From the NCBI RefSeq assembly GCF_020166435.1, contig NZ_JAINZP010000003.1, positions 62,001 through 126,000 on the forward strand: a DNA stretch of 64,000 bases, read 5' to 3'. The notes beneath the pieces are model-generated. The model did no database searches. It was not told the DNA's origin and saw nothing but the letters and a program-made list of their open reading frames with translations. The translations under genes were made by a program, and so were the position numbers. The stretch comes from Pectobacterium versatile (GTDB lineage: Bacteria; Pseudomonadota; Gammaproteobacteria; Enterobacterales; Enterobacteriaceae). Shown one piece after another: positions 25,537 through 37,307 of this stretch (position 1 is its first letter; the number at the start of each line of letters is the position of its first letter).

Positions 25537-25583
25537 ATACTAGATATAGATGTTTTTTGATAAATGGCTACTATATGGTGAGT
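25537..25583 (-). promoter_or_regulatory. pair of NrdR-box-like sites in the nrdA promoter
   Basis: CTAGATATAG (core 25540-25549) and CTATATGGTG (core 25571-25580) both resemble the core of the NrdR consensus (ACACTATATCTTGTGT type). Their centres are 31 bases apart, three helical turns, the spacing expected for paired NrdR boxes. The first matches better than the second. The rest of the 349-base nrdA-ubiG gap is AT-rich, with no gene. Confidence 0.6.
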
Positions 25584-25758
25584 ATTGTAGTGTGGATTCG
25601 TTTGAGAACAAGGCTTGATTTTGGTGTTGATTTCATGTTCCTGAATCGTTAGTTTCTCGAAATCCTGATTTTGTAAGGGCTAAGAGGATGTCAATATTCT
25701 GTAAAAAAAAAGAAGCCCCTGACATTTTGTTGGTTTAGCAGGCGAAACTAACAAATTA

Positions 25759-25775
25759 CGCGGCAAAAAGCCGCG
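25759..25775 (-). terminator. stem-loop after ubiG
   Basis: CGCGGC-N5-GCCGCG at 25759-25775. On the minus strand it follows the ubiG stop by about 28 bases and is followed by TAATTTG, a weak U-run. Confidence 0.45.
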
Positions 25776-25803
25776 AGACATTTAAGAGTATTCCGAATCG
25801 ATT

Positions 25804-26523
25804 CTATTTATCGTGGCGAGTATGTAGCATGTAGTTCACGTCTACGTTTGGGCCAAGTTTAAAGTGGTCCGTCAGCGGATTGTAGTGCAGTCCTGTGATA
25901 TGTCTCTCACGCAGTGCGGTTTCATCAACCCAGCGCATTAGCTCCGCTGGGCGAATGAATTTCTTAATATCGTGTGTGCCGCGTGGCACCATTTTTAGCA
26001 GATATTCGGCGCCGATGACGGCTATCATCCACGCTTTCGCATTGCGGTTGATTGTGGAGAAAAATACATGTCCGCCGGGTTTGACCAACTGAGCACAGGC
26101 CTTTACCACCGATCGTGGGTCGGGAACGTGCTCCAGCATTTCCATGCAGGTGACGACATCATAGAGGCCAGTGTAAGTGCTTGCATGGGCTTCTACCGTT
26201 TCCTGCACGTAATCGACGGAAACACCGCTTTCCAGCGCGTGCAAGCGCGCGACCTGCAACGGCTCTACGCCCATATCCAGCCCCGTCACGTCCGCCCCTT
26301 CACGCGCCATGCTCTCGGCCAAAATGCCGCCGCCGCAGCCGACATCCAACACTTTCTTGCCGAACAAGCCTTCCGCATGCTGCGAAATATACCCCAGACG
26401 TAGCGGATTAATGCGGTGCAATGGTTTGAATTCGCCTTCTAAATCCCACCAGCGTGAAGCGATGGCCTCAAATTTGGCAATTTCCTGATGGTCAACGTTC
26501 GGAGTTTGATTTTCTACATTCAT
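25804..26523 (-). CDS. ubiG: UbiG, ubiquinone O-methyltransferase
   Basis: SAM-dependent O-methyltransferase that carries out both O-methylations in ubiquinone synthesis. It has 239 residues (240 in E. coli). Motifs: [19 protein letters not shown], the SAM loop [29 protein letters not shown] and [16 protein letters not shown]. It is divergent from gyrA, as in E. coli. Confidence 0.96.
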   Translation of the reverse strand: MNVENQTPNVDHQEIAKFEAIASRWWDLEGEFKPLHRINPLRLGYISQHAEGLFGKKVLDVGCGGGILAESMAREGADVTGLDMGVEPLQVARLHALESGVSVDYVQETVEAHASTYTGLYDVVTCMEMLEHVPDPRSVVKACAQLVKPGGHVFFSTINRNAKAWMIAVIGAEYLLKMVPRGTHDIKKFIRPAELMRWVDETALRERHITGLHYNPLTDHFKLGPNVDVNYMLHTRHDK

Positions 26524-26689
26524 GTGTCATCACTGCCCTTCGTTATATTCTACTGCCGCGAGTATACCCCGTTCGTGTCGCAACGTGCAGCGGTGTCCGT
26601 TTTCTCTGAGGGATATCTGAGGAATGAAAGCCTATTGGGGAAACAGCCTGTTCGGAGCGGAAGGGAGTTTCCCCCGAAACTGTGGTTTG

Positions 26690-26698
26690 TGATATAAT
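26690..26698 (+). promoter_or_regulatory. gyrA promoter, extended -10
   Basis: TGATATAAT (26690-26698) is an extended -10 (TG-N-TATAAT). No clear -35 lies 17 bases upstream, which is acceptable for an extended -10 promoter. The start codon is about 80 bases downstream. Confidence 0.6.
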
Positions 26699-26700
26699 TT

Positions 26701-26752
26701 TTCACCTTTTGAACAGTTCGCCTTTCTGAACGGTTCACTTTTCTGAATACGG
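26701..26752 (+). repeat. three imperfect short tandem repeats in the gyrA leader
   Basis: Units of about 16-19 bases, each of the form TTC(A/G)C(C/T)TTT(C)TGAA: 26701-26716, 26717-26733 and 26734-26752. They lie between the promoter and the ribosome binding site. Confidence 0.6.
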
Positions 26753-26768
26753 GTAGATGCCTAAATAG

Positions 26769-29423
<2,655 letters not shown>

Positions 29424-29453
29424 TCCTTTTCCTTAAATCGGAACGAGTAGAGT

Positions 29454-29481
29454 AAGCCAGCGCGATGCGCTGGCTTTTTTT
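29454..29481 (+). terminator. gyrA terminator
   Basis: AAGCCAGCGC-GAT-GCGCTGGCTT followed by a run of Ts. It is a perfect 10-bp stem and lies about 30 bases after the gyrA stop. Confidence 0.92.
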
Positions 29482-29538
29482 ATTGACTCTCGGTAGTGTA
29501 TCAGCAAACGGGTTCTCCTATCATTCAACGGTATCCAC

Positions 29539-32394
29539 TTGAAATATCTCGCCTCATTTCATACCACATTAAAAGTTTCCCGCTATTTGTTTCGGATTCT
29601 GGCGATCATGCTGTGGGTGTTGGGAGCGCTGATATCCGTTTTCTATATCACTAACGTATTGAATGCAAAAGAGTCAGAGCTGCGGCAGGAGTATAACCTC
29701 AGCTTTGATCTGTCGCAGGGTTACATCCGACACGCGTCGGATATTGTACGCGAACTCGAATATCTGGCTGCAAATCGCCTGATGTTGGCAAGAGAAAAGG
29801 CAGAGCCGCCAACGGAAGGGGGCCCCGGTGTTTCCGTTTATGCGCTAGCTCCCGGCGCAACGTGTTCCACGCAATATGGCGGGAATGCGGCGCTGCTCTC
29901 ATTGAGCCATTTTTTCAACGGCTGGCAGGATAATTTCTCTGCCGTCTACGATCTTAATCGGGTCTTTTTTGTCGGCGGCGATCGGCGCTGTATGGTTGAT
30001 TTCGGCATCCGTAACCAGTCGCTCGACCGTGATAACTTGCTTAAAAATGTGCAGGATCGGTTTCAGGATCAGAAGAAGAGTCGCACTCAAACTGGACGCG
30101 ATGAAACGGTCTATTGGATTACCCCTGCGTCAATCCCCGATGTTGGCTATTTATATGCGCTGACGCCGATTTATGTGGATAACAAGCTGGAAGTCATCAT
30201 GGGGATTGAACAGACGATTCGTCTGGATGACTTCGTCACCATGGGTAAATTTCCGATCGGTGCTCGGCTGTTGGATCAATATAATCAGGTAGTTTTGCAG
30301 TTTTCCGATGATAAAGATCGCTATGTTTCTTCGGTAGACGGCTACCCCTCTGAGCATAATTATTTTGGCTATGTGAATGGCTATGATGAACTCATTCTGA
30401 AGAAATCGCTGCCGCCTACTTCATTCAGTATTGTGTACTCGCTGCCGTTGAAGGTACTGCTTTCTCACATCAGCGCATTGATGATCAACATGCTTGTGCT
30501 GAATATATTATGGGCTATTTTGCTGTTTGTACTGGCGCTAGTATTTGAGCGGAAAATGCTATTGCCTGCAGAAGTGAATGCGTTCCAACTGGAAGAGAAT
30601 GAGCAATTTAACCGCAAGATTGTCGCATCGGCACCGGTAGGAATTTGCATTCTGCGTATTAATGACGGCACGAATATCCTCAGTAACGAGCTGGCACACA
30701 ACTATCTCAATCTGCTTACCCATGAGGATAGGCTGCGAATTACTCGCATCATTTGCGAGCAGCAGTCCAAGTTTGTGGATGTCATGACTAGCCGTAACTA
30801 TCACCTGCAAATCAGCTTTGTCCACTCGCGCTATCGTAATGAAAATGTGGCAATTTGTGTGCTGCTGGATGTCAGCGCGCGCGTCAAAATGGAAGAGTCA
30901 CTACAGGAAATGGCGAATGCCGCCGAGCAGGCCAGCCAGTCCAAATCGATGTTCCTCGCCACCGTCAGCCATGAACTGCGTACGCCGCTTTACGGAATTA
31001 TCGGTAACCTCGACCTGCTGCAAACCAAGTCGCTGCCGAAGGATGCCAACCGTCTGGTTGTGGCGATGAACAACTCCTCCTCGCTGCTGCTAAAGATCAT
31101 CAGCGATATTCTCGATTTTTCCAAGATTGAGTCGGAACAGTTGAAGATAGAACCGTGTGAATTTGCGCCGCATGAAGTCATCAGCCACATCACCAGTAAC
31201 TATCTCCCGCTAGTGGTTAAAAAACGCCTAACGCTGTACTGCTTTATCAATCCTAATGTTCCCGTCAGCCTGTTTGGCGATCCCGTACGCTTGCAGCAGG
31301 TGTTGTCTAACCTGTTGAGCAACGCCATTAAATTTACCGACACGGGCTGCATTATTTTTGAAGTTGCTTGCCGCGATGGCTATCTGGAATTTTTGGTGCG
31401 CGATACTGGCGTGGGCATTCAACCGCGCGAGGTGGTGAAGCTGTTTGATCCATTCTTCCAGGCTGGGAGCGGTGTGCAACGTCATTTTCAGGGCACAGGC
31501 TTGGGGCTTGCGATTTGTGAAAAGCTGGTCAATCTGATGGATGGCGATATTACCATTGAGTCGGAGCCTGGGCTTGGCAGCTTATTTGGCGTCAGGATTC
31601 CGTTGTATAAAGCGCACTATTCTCCCGTGACGATCAACGCCAGTCTGCAAGGGAAGACATGCTGGTTGAGGGTCCGTAATGCGCGGCTAGAGGCATATTT
31701 GCTGACTCTGTTGCAGGATCAAGGAGTACAGGCTGTACGTTACCAGAATCAAACTGTATCTCCTGACGATGTGATGATCAGTGATTATACGTCGACAGAA
31801 GACATTGCCGTTCGGGCGCATATCGTGATGAGTGGCGCGCATAACGGATCAGCGCAGAAAGTCAGCGAAGGGCACTGGGTGCAAGGGACATCGACACCTC
31901 AGAACCTGCCTGATTTGCTGGAGAAAACCTATCGCTCAGAAAGCGAGGATAGAACTCGCGCCGAGATTTCTCCGCCACTGACCAACTATGTGCGAGCGGA
32001 GAATGGCGACATGGTGATTCTGGTAGTTGACGATCACCCCATCAACCGTCGACTGTTGGCGGATCAGCTCGGTTCTCTGGGCTATCAAGCGATGACGGCG
32101 AATGATGGCGTAGATGGGCTGAGCGTGTTGAGTAAAAATCACATTGATATCGTGCTGACGGATGTCAACATGCCGAATATGGATGGTTATTTGTTCACAC
32201 AGCGTATGCGTGAGCAGGGATTACGCTTCCCTGTTATCGGTGTTACGGCAAATGCGTTGGCGGAAGAACGAGATCGTTGCCTTGGCGCTGGGATGGATAA
32301 CTGTTTGTCAAAACCGGTTACGCTGGATACGTTGCAGCAGTCGTTGGCGCATTACAGCAACGTGGTGCGTCAGGCGAGAACATCTATGGAATAA
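29539..32394 (+). CDS. rcsC: RcsC, hybrid sensor kinase of the Rcs phosphorelay
   Basis: Inner-membrane hybrid histidine kinase (951 residues; E. coli about 949) that passes phosphate to RcsD and then RcsB in response to envelope stress. Two membrane segments (about 20-40 and 310-335) flank a periplasmic sensor domain. A PAS-like linker follows, then the H-box ATVSHELRTPLYG (His478), N-box SNLLSNAIKFTD, G-boxes DTGVGI and GTGLGLAICEKL, an RcsC-specific ABL domain and a receiver with LTDVNMPNMDGY (Asp875). The start aligned with the E. coli protein is TTG at 29539, with only a weak ribosome binding site. It converges on rcsB. Confidence 0.96.
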   Translation: MKYLASFHTTLKVSRYLFRILAIMLWVLGALISVFYITNVLNAKESELRQEYNLSFDLSQGYIRHASDIVRELEYLAANRLMLAREKAEPPTEGGPGVSVYALAPGATCSTQYGGNAALLSLSHFFNGWQDNFSAVYDLNRVFFVGGDRRCMVDFGIRNQSLDRDNLLKNVQDRFQDQKKSRTQTGRDETVYWITPASIPDVGYLYALTPIYVDNKLEVIMGIEQTIRLDDFVTMGKFPIGARLLDQYNQVVLQFSDDKDRYVSSVDGYPSEHNYFGYVNGYDELILKKSLPPTSFSIVYSLPLKVLLSHISALMINMLVLNILWAILLFVLALVFERKMLLPAEVNAFQLEENEQFNRKIVASAPVGICILRINDGTNILSNELAHNYLNLLTHEDRLRITRIICEQQSKFVDVMTSRNYHLQISFVHSRYRNENVAICVLLDVSARVKMEESLQEMANAAEQASQSKSMFLATVSHELRTPLYGIIGNLDLLQTKSLPKDANRLVVAMNNSSSLLLKIISDILDFSKIESEQLKIEPCEFAPHEVISHITSNYLPLVVKKRLTLYCFINPNVPVSLFGDPVRLQQVLSNLLSNAIKFTDTGCIIFEVACRDGYLEFLVRDTGVGIQPREVVKLFDPFFQAGSGVQRHFQGTGLGLAICEKLVNLMDGDITIESEPGLGSLFGVRIPLYKAHYSPVTINASLQGKTCWLRVRNARLEAYLLTLLQDQGVQAVRYQNQTVSPDDVMISDYTSTEDIAVRAHIVMSGAHNGSAQKVSEGHWVQGTSTPQNLPDLLEKTYRSESEDRTRAEISPPLTNYVRAENGDMVILVVDDHPINRRLLADQLGSLGYQAMTANDGVDGLSVLSKNHIDIVLTDVNMPNMDGYLFTQRMREQGLRFPVIGVTANALAEERDRCLGAGMDNCLSKPVTLDTLQQSLAHYSNVVRQARTSME

Positions 32395-32420
32395 CCTGCA
32401 CCAGCGGCTGCCGGTGCAGG
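32395..32420. terminator. stem-loop between convergent rcsC and rcsB
   Basis: CCTGCACC (32395-32402) and GGTGCAGG (32413-32420) form an 8-bp stem between the two convergent genes. The U-run is poor on both strands. Confidence 0.5.
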
Positions 32421-32431
32421 AGAGGAAAACC

Positions 32432-33082
32432 TTAATCGACCTGCGTTGCGCCACCGTTAACGGAAGACAGGTAATTCAGCAGGGCGATATCGTTCTCGAC
32501 GCCCAGCTTGGTCATGGCTGACTTCTTCTGGCTACTGATCGTTTTAATACTACGATTCAATTTTTTGGCGATTTCGGTAACCAAAAAGCCTTCTGCAAAC
32601 AAGCGTAGCACTTCACTTTCTTTCGGAGACAGGCGTTTGTCGCCGTAGCCGCTGGCGCTGATTTTCTCCAGCACTTTGGATACGCTGTCTGGAGTGAATT
32701 TCTTCCCTTTTTGCAGGGCCGCCAGCGCTTTGGGCAAATCGGTCGGCGCCCCCTGTTTCAGTACGATGCCTTCGATATCCAAATCCAGCACTGCACTCAG
32801 AATCGCTGGATTATTATTCATAGTAAGAACAATAATAGAGAGGTGGGGAAAATGGCGCTTAATGTATTTAATGAGGGTAATACCATCGCCGTATTTATCG
32901 CCTGGCATGGATAAATCGGTGATTAAAACATTAGCATCCAGCTTAGGTAGGTTATTGATCAACGCTGTTGAGTCTTCAAATTCGCCAACTACATTGACCC
33001 ATTCAATCTGCTCAAGCGATTTTTTGATGCCAAAAAGGACAATAGGATGGTCGTCGGCAATAATTACGTTTAAGTTACTCAT
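32432..33082 (-). CDS. rcsB: RcsB, response regulator of the Rcs phosphorelay
   Basis: NarL-type response regulator, 216 residues as in E. coli. The receiver has the acidic pair IIADDHP and the phosphoacceptor D56 (LITDLSMPG). The C-terminal LuxR-type helix-turn-helix includes RLSPKESEVLRLFAEGFLV and KKLNRSIKTISSQKKSAM. It controls capsule, motility and, in soft-rot bacteria, virulence genes. It starts 8 bases after the rcsD stop, so it is co-transcribed with rcsD; a second promoter inside rcsD is known in E. coli. Confidence 0.98.
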   Translation of the reverse strand: MSNLNVIIADDHPIVLFGIKKSLEQIEWVNVVGEFEDSTALINNLPKLDANVLITDLSMPGDKYGDGITLIKYIKRHFPHLSIIVLTMNNNPAILSAVLDLDIEGIVLKQGAPTDLPKALAALQKGKKFTPDSVSKVLEKISASGYGDKRLSPKESEVLRLFAEGFLVTEIAKKLNRSIKTISSQKKSAMTKLGVENDIALLNYLSSVNGGATQVD

Positions 33083-33090
33083 CGTTTTGG

Positions 33091-35778
33091 TTACTCATCT
33101 TGTTGGCTACCTTGCTGCCCTTTAGGTTCTACTGGGGATAGTAATGCACTGACAAACCTCTCAATTTCATAAAGGCTAGCCTCGATCTGTTCACTATCAT
33201 GCGCGGTAATATGCTGTTCAAGCTGTTCACACAACTGTTTGCCAGGATGCAGATTAAGCATGGCAAACACGCCTTTCAGCCGGTGTGCCGTCTGCGAAAG
33301 CGACGGGAAATCGCCTGCTTCCACTTCAGTATACAGCCTCTTTAAATCATCCGGTACTGTCTCCACGAACAGCGAATAATAGTCGCTTGATGCCAATTGT
33401 ACGGCGTAAAATTCGACACTATCCGGTTCCCCTTCCTGTAGCGTATCGGGTGATGTTTCCAGTTGTAGCTCAATCAGCTTAAGTAATGCCTCCTGCAGGA
33501 GGTGGCTGATATTATAATTCACCCGCAAACGGCGCGGGCCCAAAGGCGTTACTGTGTCATCGTCATGACTCAACAGCAGCGTATAATCTGCTTTTTTCTC
33601 CGGGTCGTCAGTCATGCAGATATCCGCTTCCTGATTAATCTGGCGTTCATCGCTAACCAGATAATTTGCGCCCCAGCCCGTCAGCATATTGCCGACAATA
33701 TGCTGTACTTCATCGGACGTCACATCCAGCAGAACGGTAATACCGTCCAGCAGTTTTTCTTCCTCAACGGGAAGCGCTTCCGGTTCCAGTTTTAGCGTCA
33801 GAATATAGTGTGTGCCTAACCCAGTCTTACTGTTGATAGTTAACGCGCCGCCCAGTTTATTACAGAGTTGATTGCACAAAAATAAGGTCAATCCTGAATT
33901 TTGTCCGAAACGATCGGTAGTAGCAGGATGCAGGAAAGGATGCCGAATATTTTCCTGCTCTTTGCCAGAAACATTCGTTCCCGTATCGCTGATCTGAATA
34001 ATCAGCGTATCCGACTCATTATTTTTTCTATCAATCGACACCGTAACCTTGCCGTAATCCGTATTGGTCACCGAATAATTCAGCAGCAGCGTCAGCGTCT
34101 TTTTCAATAGTTCTGCATCGCCTACGTAGGTTTGATTCATATCCAGATTGTAATGATGGAATAGGGTCAGGCCTTTTTGATTCAATCGTGGCAGCAGCTC
34201 AAGGAGAACCTGGTCAATAAGCGTCAGGAGTGAAAAACTGTCGTTGACCACGGTCCATTCCTGCGCTTCCAGCTTTTCATGCAAGGCGATATTTTCCAGC
34301 AGTTCGATCGCGCAGCGGGTATCTGCCGTTAGCTGATCCAGCGTGGGTGTCAGCACGGTTGCTGTCTCGCTGTGGCGTAGCGTATAAATATGCTGCCGCA
34401 GTGAAATCAGCGGTTGTTTGAATTCGCTGAGCAGGTTTTGGAATAACCGTTTTCTGGCATGAATATTCTTTTCGTATTCACGCTGGGCGAGCAGCAGTCT
34501 CCGCTGCACCTGAATCTCTTTATCCTGTTCACGCAGCAGGAAGAGACAATAGTCAGATGAATATTGGCTGCGGATTTGGCGAATTTCATACATCTCATTA
34601 TTAATGGTGACCTGAATGACGCCCTGATGTTCGTCCGCCATATTGGTTATTTTTTGTAGGCTCAAATGCGGGAGCAGATGCTCCGCACGTTCATTTTGTA
34701 TGATGACTTTGTTAATGCTGAAATCATAAACCAGCACGCCCATTGGGATTCTGCTCGCCATTTCGCGGTAAATATTCAGTTTTTTTTCTAACTGATGAGA
34801 TAAATCTTCTCCAGGATGCGCATATTTACGACGGAAAAGATAAAAGCCTGCAATGGATAAACTCAGCAGAACCAGATTTAACAGCAGAAGCCAGATGTTA
34901 TTACGCAATGAATCAATAATCACGGCTTTGACAGACACCTGAAAAACGACTTTTATCGGCGCATTCACGAGCGTGGCGGAGATTTCAATATTGGAACCAT
35001 GAAGCTGCGCGTCGGCCGTACCTTCGCTCGTATTACTGCTGTCCATATTGCTGGCCGCTGGCGTATCCGGCCTCAGCATAAGATATTCGCGCGGAATGGT
35101 GTCTGGAATTAAATCGTTAATCGGTAGATCAAATGCAAGAATCGTCGCAAGATGGCCCGGCTGGTTGAATGTAGTGCGCAGCGTAAAATAGTAGTCGTTA
35201 TAGAATCGCAATTTACGCAGCGGAGAAAAACTTTCGCGTTCGTCTAATACATTCGCCTGTTGCAGCATTTCCGCCCGACGGGCTTCTGCAATGACCGTAA
35301 TATAATTGCCACGGAACTGCGAAGAGATATCTTTCAACGTCTGCGTAGAAATCATCGTCAGGCTGCTGTCGATGCCATTCAGGTAATACATGGAATAGAC
35401 ACTATTCTCTGCACCCCAGAGAATATCGAGGTAGCGTGATATTCGACGAACCGAAGTTAGTGTGACTTTATCGTGTTGTCCAAAAATCAGTGCGTCCGTT
35501 TTCTGACCGTTTTTTTCTACGTAGAAAACATCGGACATTAAATTAATCGCGGTAATATTGGCGTCGCTAGCGGATGGTTCACTGTTCAAACTGCCGTAAA
35601 TTTGGTACGTGAAAAAACGATAGGTATCGATACGTTTCTGTATGCCCTGGGCAATTGTTGTCAGCGAATGTTTTTTTTCTGCCAGCAAATCGTTGATGTA
35701 GTTATAGCCGAACGTTCCGGTAATAAGGAGCGACAGCACCGTAAGGAGTGAAAAATAACGCAGGATCATGGCTGGCAT
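33091..35778 (-). CDS. rcsD: RcsD, histidine phosphotransfer protein of the Rcs phosphorelay
   Basis: Membrane-bound phosphotransfer protein, 895 residues. Membrane segments lie near residues 5-25 and about 300-320, with a periplasmic domain between. A kinase-like region without a catalytic His follows (degenerate HATPase: LLNYSVTN, ISDTGTNVSG). The C-terminal Hpt domain has the phosphoacceptor His832 in SQTAHRLKGVFAML. The ATG at 35778 follows AGGAG at nine bases and is preferred to a TTG one codon earlier. In E. coli the gene upstream of rcsD is micF/ompC; here it is an MFS transporter. Confidence 0.94.
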   Translation of the reverse strand: MPAMILRYFSLLTVLSLLITGTFGYNYINDLLAEKKHSLTTIAQGIQKRIDTYRFFTYQIYGSLNSEPSASDANITAINLMSDVFYVEKNGQKTDALIFGQHDKVTLTSVRRISRYLDILWGAENSVYSMYYLNGIDSSLTMISTQTLKDISSQFRGNYITVIAEARRAEMLQQANVLDERESFSPLRKLRFYNDYYFTLRTTFNQPGHLATILAFDLPINDLIPDTIPREYLMLRPDTPAASNMDSSNTSEGTADAQLHGSNIEISATLVNAPIKVVFQVSVKAVIIDSLRNNIWLLLLNLVLLSLSIAGFYLFRRKYAHPGEDLSHQLEKKLNIYREMASRIPMGVLVYDFSINKVIIQNERAEHLLPHLSLQKITNMADEHQGVIQVTINNEMYEIRQIRSQYSSDYCLFLLREQDKEIQVQRRLLLAQREYEKNIHARKRLFQNLLSEFKQPLISLRQHIYTLRHSETATVLTPTLDQLTADTRCAIELLENIALHEKLEAQEWTVVNDSFSLLTLIDQVLLELLPRLNQKGLTLFHHYNLDMNQTYVGDAELLKKTLTLLLNYSVTNTDYGKVTVSIDRKNNESDTLIIQISDTGTNVSGKEQENIRHPFLHPATTDRFGQNSGLTLFLCNQLCNKLGGALTINSKTGLGTHYILTLKLEPEALPVEEEKLLDGITVLLDVTSDEVQHIVGNMLTGWGANYLVSDERQINQEADICMTDDPEKKADYTLLLSHDDDTVTPLGPRRLRVNYNISHLLQEALLKLIELQLETSPDTLQEGEPDSVEFYAVQLASSDYYSLFVETVPDDLKRLYTEVEAGDFPSLSQTAHRLKGVFAMLNLHPGKQLCEQLEQHITAHDSEQIEASLYEIERFVSALLSPVEPKGQQGSQQDE

Positions 35779-35794
35779 CAATTAACGCTCCTGA

Positions 35795-36964
35795 TTAGCG
35801 GATAACGGCACGCGCACTGGCGCTAACGCCCAGCAATAGCAGTGCGACAAACCCGAATGCGGTAGCCAAATTGCTGAACTGTGCAATAAAGCCGAGAATG
35901 GTCGGGCCGATCAGAATACCTGCATAGCCCACTGTGGTAATGGAGGCGATGGCCAGATTCGGCGGCATGATCTTTTGATTCCCTGCTGCGCTGAAAAGGA
36001 TCGGTACCACATTCGATGCGCCAATACCCACCATCACAAAGCCAAGAATGGCGGTGATTGCATTATCAATGCTGATCGTTAACACCAGACCGAGTGCGGC
36101 ACAGAGGCTGCCACCGGTCAGAATTGCGTAGCGTCCTAGTGCGTTAACAATACGATCGCCGTTCAACCTGCCTAGCGTCATCGCGACGGAAAATGCTGCA
36201 TAGCCCATGCCCGCCTGCGCGCCGCTCAGGTTGCGTTCAACCGTTAAGAAGAGGGCGCTCCAGTCCAATATGGAACCTTCGGCTAAGAACATGATGAAGC
36301 ACAGTGAGCCAATGAACATCACCCAGCCGCGTGGGATGACAAACAGCGGGCTGTCGTCATCTTGATTTGTGGTGCGCAGCAGGTGTTTATGCGCCGTTGC
36401 CATAAATATCAGCATGAGTGCGACAATCGCCAAAATCGCCATCAGCGGGGACAGGCCAAGCCACAGCAGGGCGCTGACGCCGCCTGCGCCGACAATCCCC
36501 CCGATGCTAAAGAAGCCATGAAAACCGGACATCATCGCCCGACCGCTCGCCCGTTCCACGATGACGGCCTGAATATTCATCGCGACATCAATCATACCCA
36601 TGGACGCGCCGAAAAAGAGCAGCGTTATAGCCATGAGAGGCAGCGTTTCTGCCTGCGTCAGCGCGGGCAACACCAGACAAAGCAGCGCGCTTGCCAGCAA
36701 AATAACGCTGCGACACCCCAGTTTGCTGGTGAGGAAACCGGTAAGCGGCATGGCTAAGAGCGAGCCAATACCGAGAGAAAGCAGCAACATCCCCAGAGAG
36801 GCATCACTGATAGCCAGCCGCGTTTTGACAAAGGGCACCAGCGGCGCCCAGGAAGCCATAGCAAAGCCCGCAACAAAGAAAACGATGCGCGTGGCTGCCT
36901 GTGCTTTCTTCCCTGGCAGATTCTGATTAATGCATAACGGGTTGGAATTCAGAGCTGTACTCAT
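35795..36964 (-). CDS. MFS transporter, YbjJ-like
   Basis: Twelve-segment major facilitator (389 residues from the ATG at 36964). It has an MASWAPLVPFVK start, the MFS loop GFLTSKLGCRSVIL, GASMGMIDVAMNIQAV, MMSGFHGFFSIGGIVGAGG and AEGSILDWSALFL. These resemble E. coli YbjJ and related transporters, sometimes linked to sugar or fucose-type MFS. The substrate is unknown. The frame is open for another 57 codons upstream, but those residues are Pro/Arg-rich and unlike the family. The ribosome binding site at the chosen start is poor, so the start is uncertain. It stands alone next to rcsD. Confidence 0.8.
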   Translation of the reverse strand: MSTALNSNPLCINQNLPGKKAQAATRIVFFVAGFAMASWAPLVPFVKTRLAISDASLGMLLLSLGIGSLLAMPLTGFLTSKLGCRSVILLASALLCLVLPALTQAETLPLMAITLLFFGASMGMIDVAMNIQAVIVERASGRAMMSGFHGFFSIGGIVGAGGVSALLWLGLSPLMAILAIVALMLIFMATAHKHLLRTTNQDDDSPLFVIPRGWVMFIGSLCFIMFLAEGSILDWSALFLTVERNLSGAQAGMGYAAFSVAMTLGRLNGDRIVNALGRYAILTGGSLCAALGLVLTISIDNAITAILGFVMVGIGASNVVPILFSAAGNQKIMPPNLAIASITTVGYAGILIGPTILGFIAQFSNLATAFGFVALLLLGVSASARAVIR

Positions 36965-37307
36965 CCTGAACGAGGCTATCCGGTCGACGTAACAAGGGCC
37001 TACTTTTACCATAATTAGCGGTCTGAATGGAAAGAATCCTGGCGTGCGGCGTTGGCGCGAGGGGAGAAGGGATATGTGGGGCCGTGGCGCGGGCAAAAAA
37101 ATGCCGATTAGATAATCGGCAAAAGAATCGGTCAATTAAAGCAATAATGATGATGTAATTGGATTTTAAAGCGATGCGCGCGACCCGTTTTGCCGTTTGG
37201 TGCGATTTCAGTCCGTGCTCACCGTTATGGTCTTGCGTAACCTCTCACCCACGACGTGTTTTTTTCCCGTATAATCCCCTACTTTGTGTTAGGTCTCCGG
37301 GGTAACG
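36965..37307. other. 343-base gap between the divergent MFS transporter and menF genes
   Basis: It holds a perfect dyad TGCCGATTAGATAATCGGCA at 37102-37121, a possible operator for the transporter gene. It also holds a -10-like TATAAT at 37270-37275, 33 bases before the menF start, without a good -35. No small gene is evident. Confidence 0.5.
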
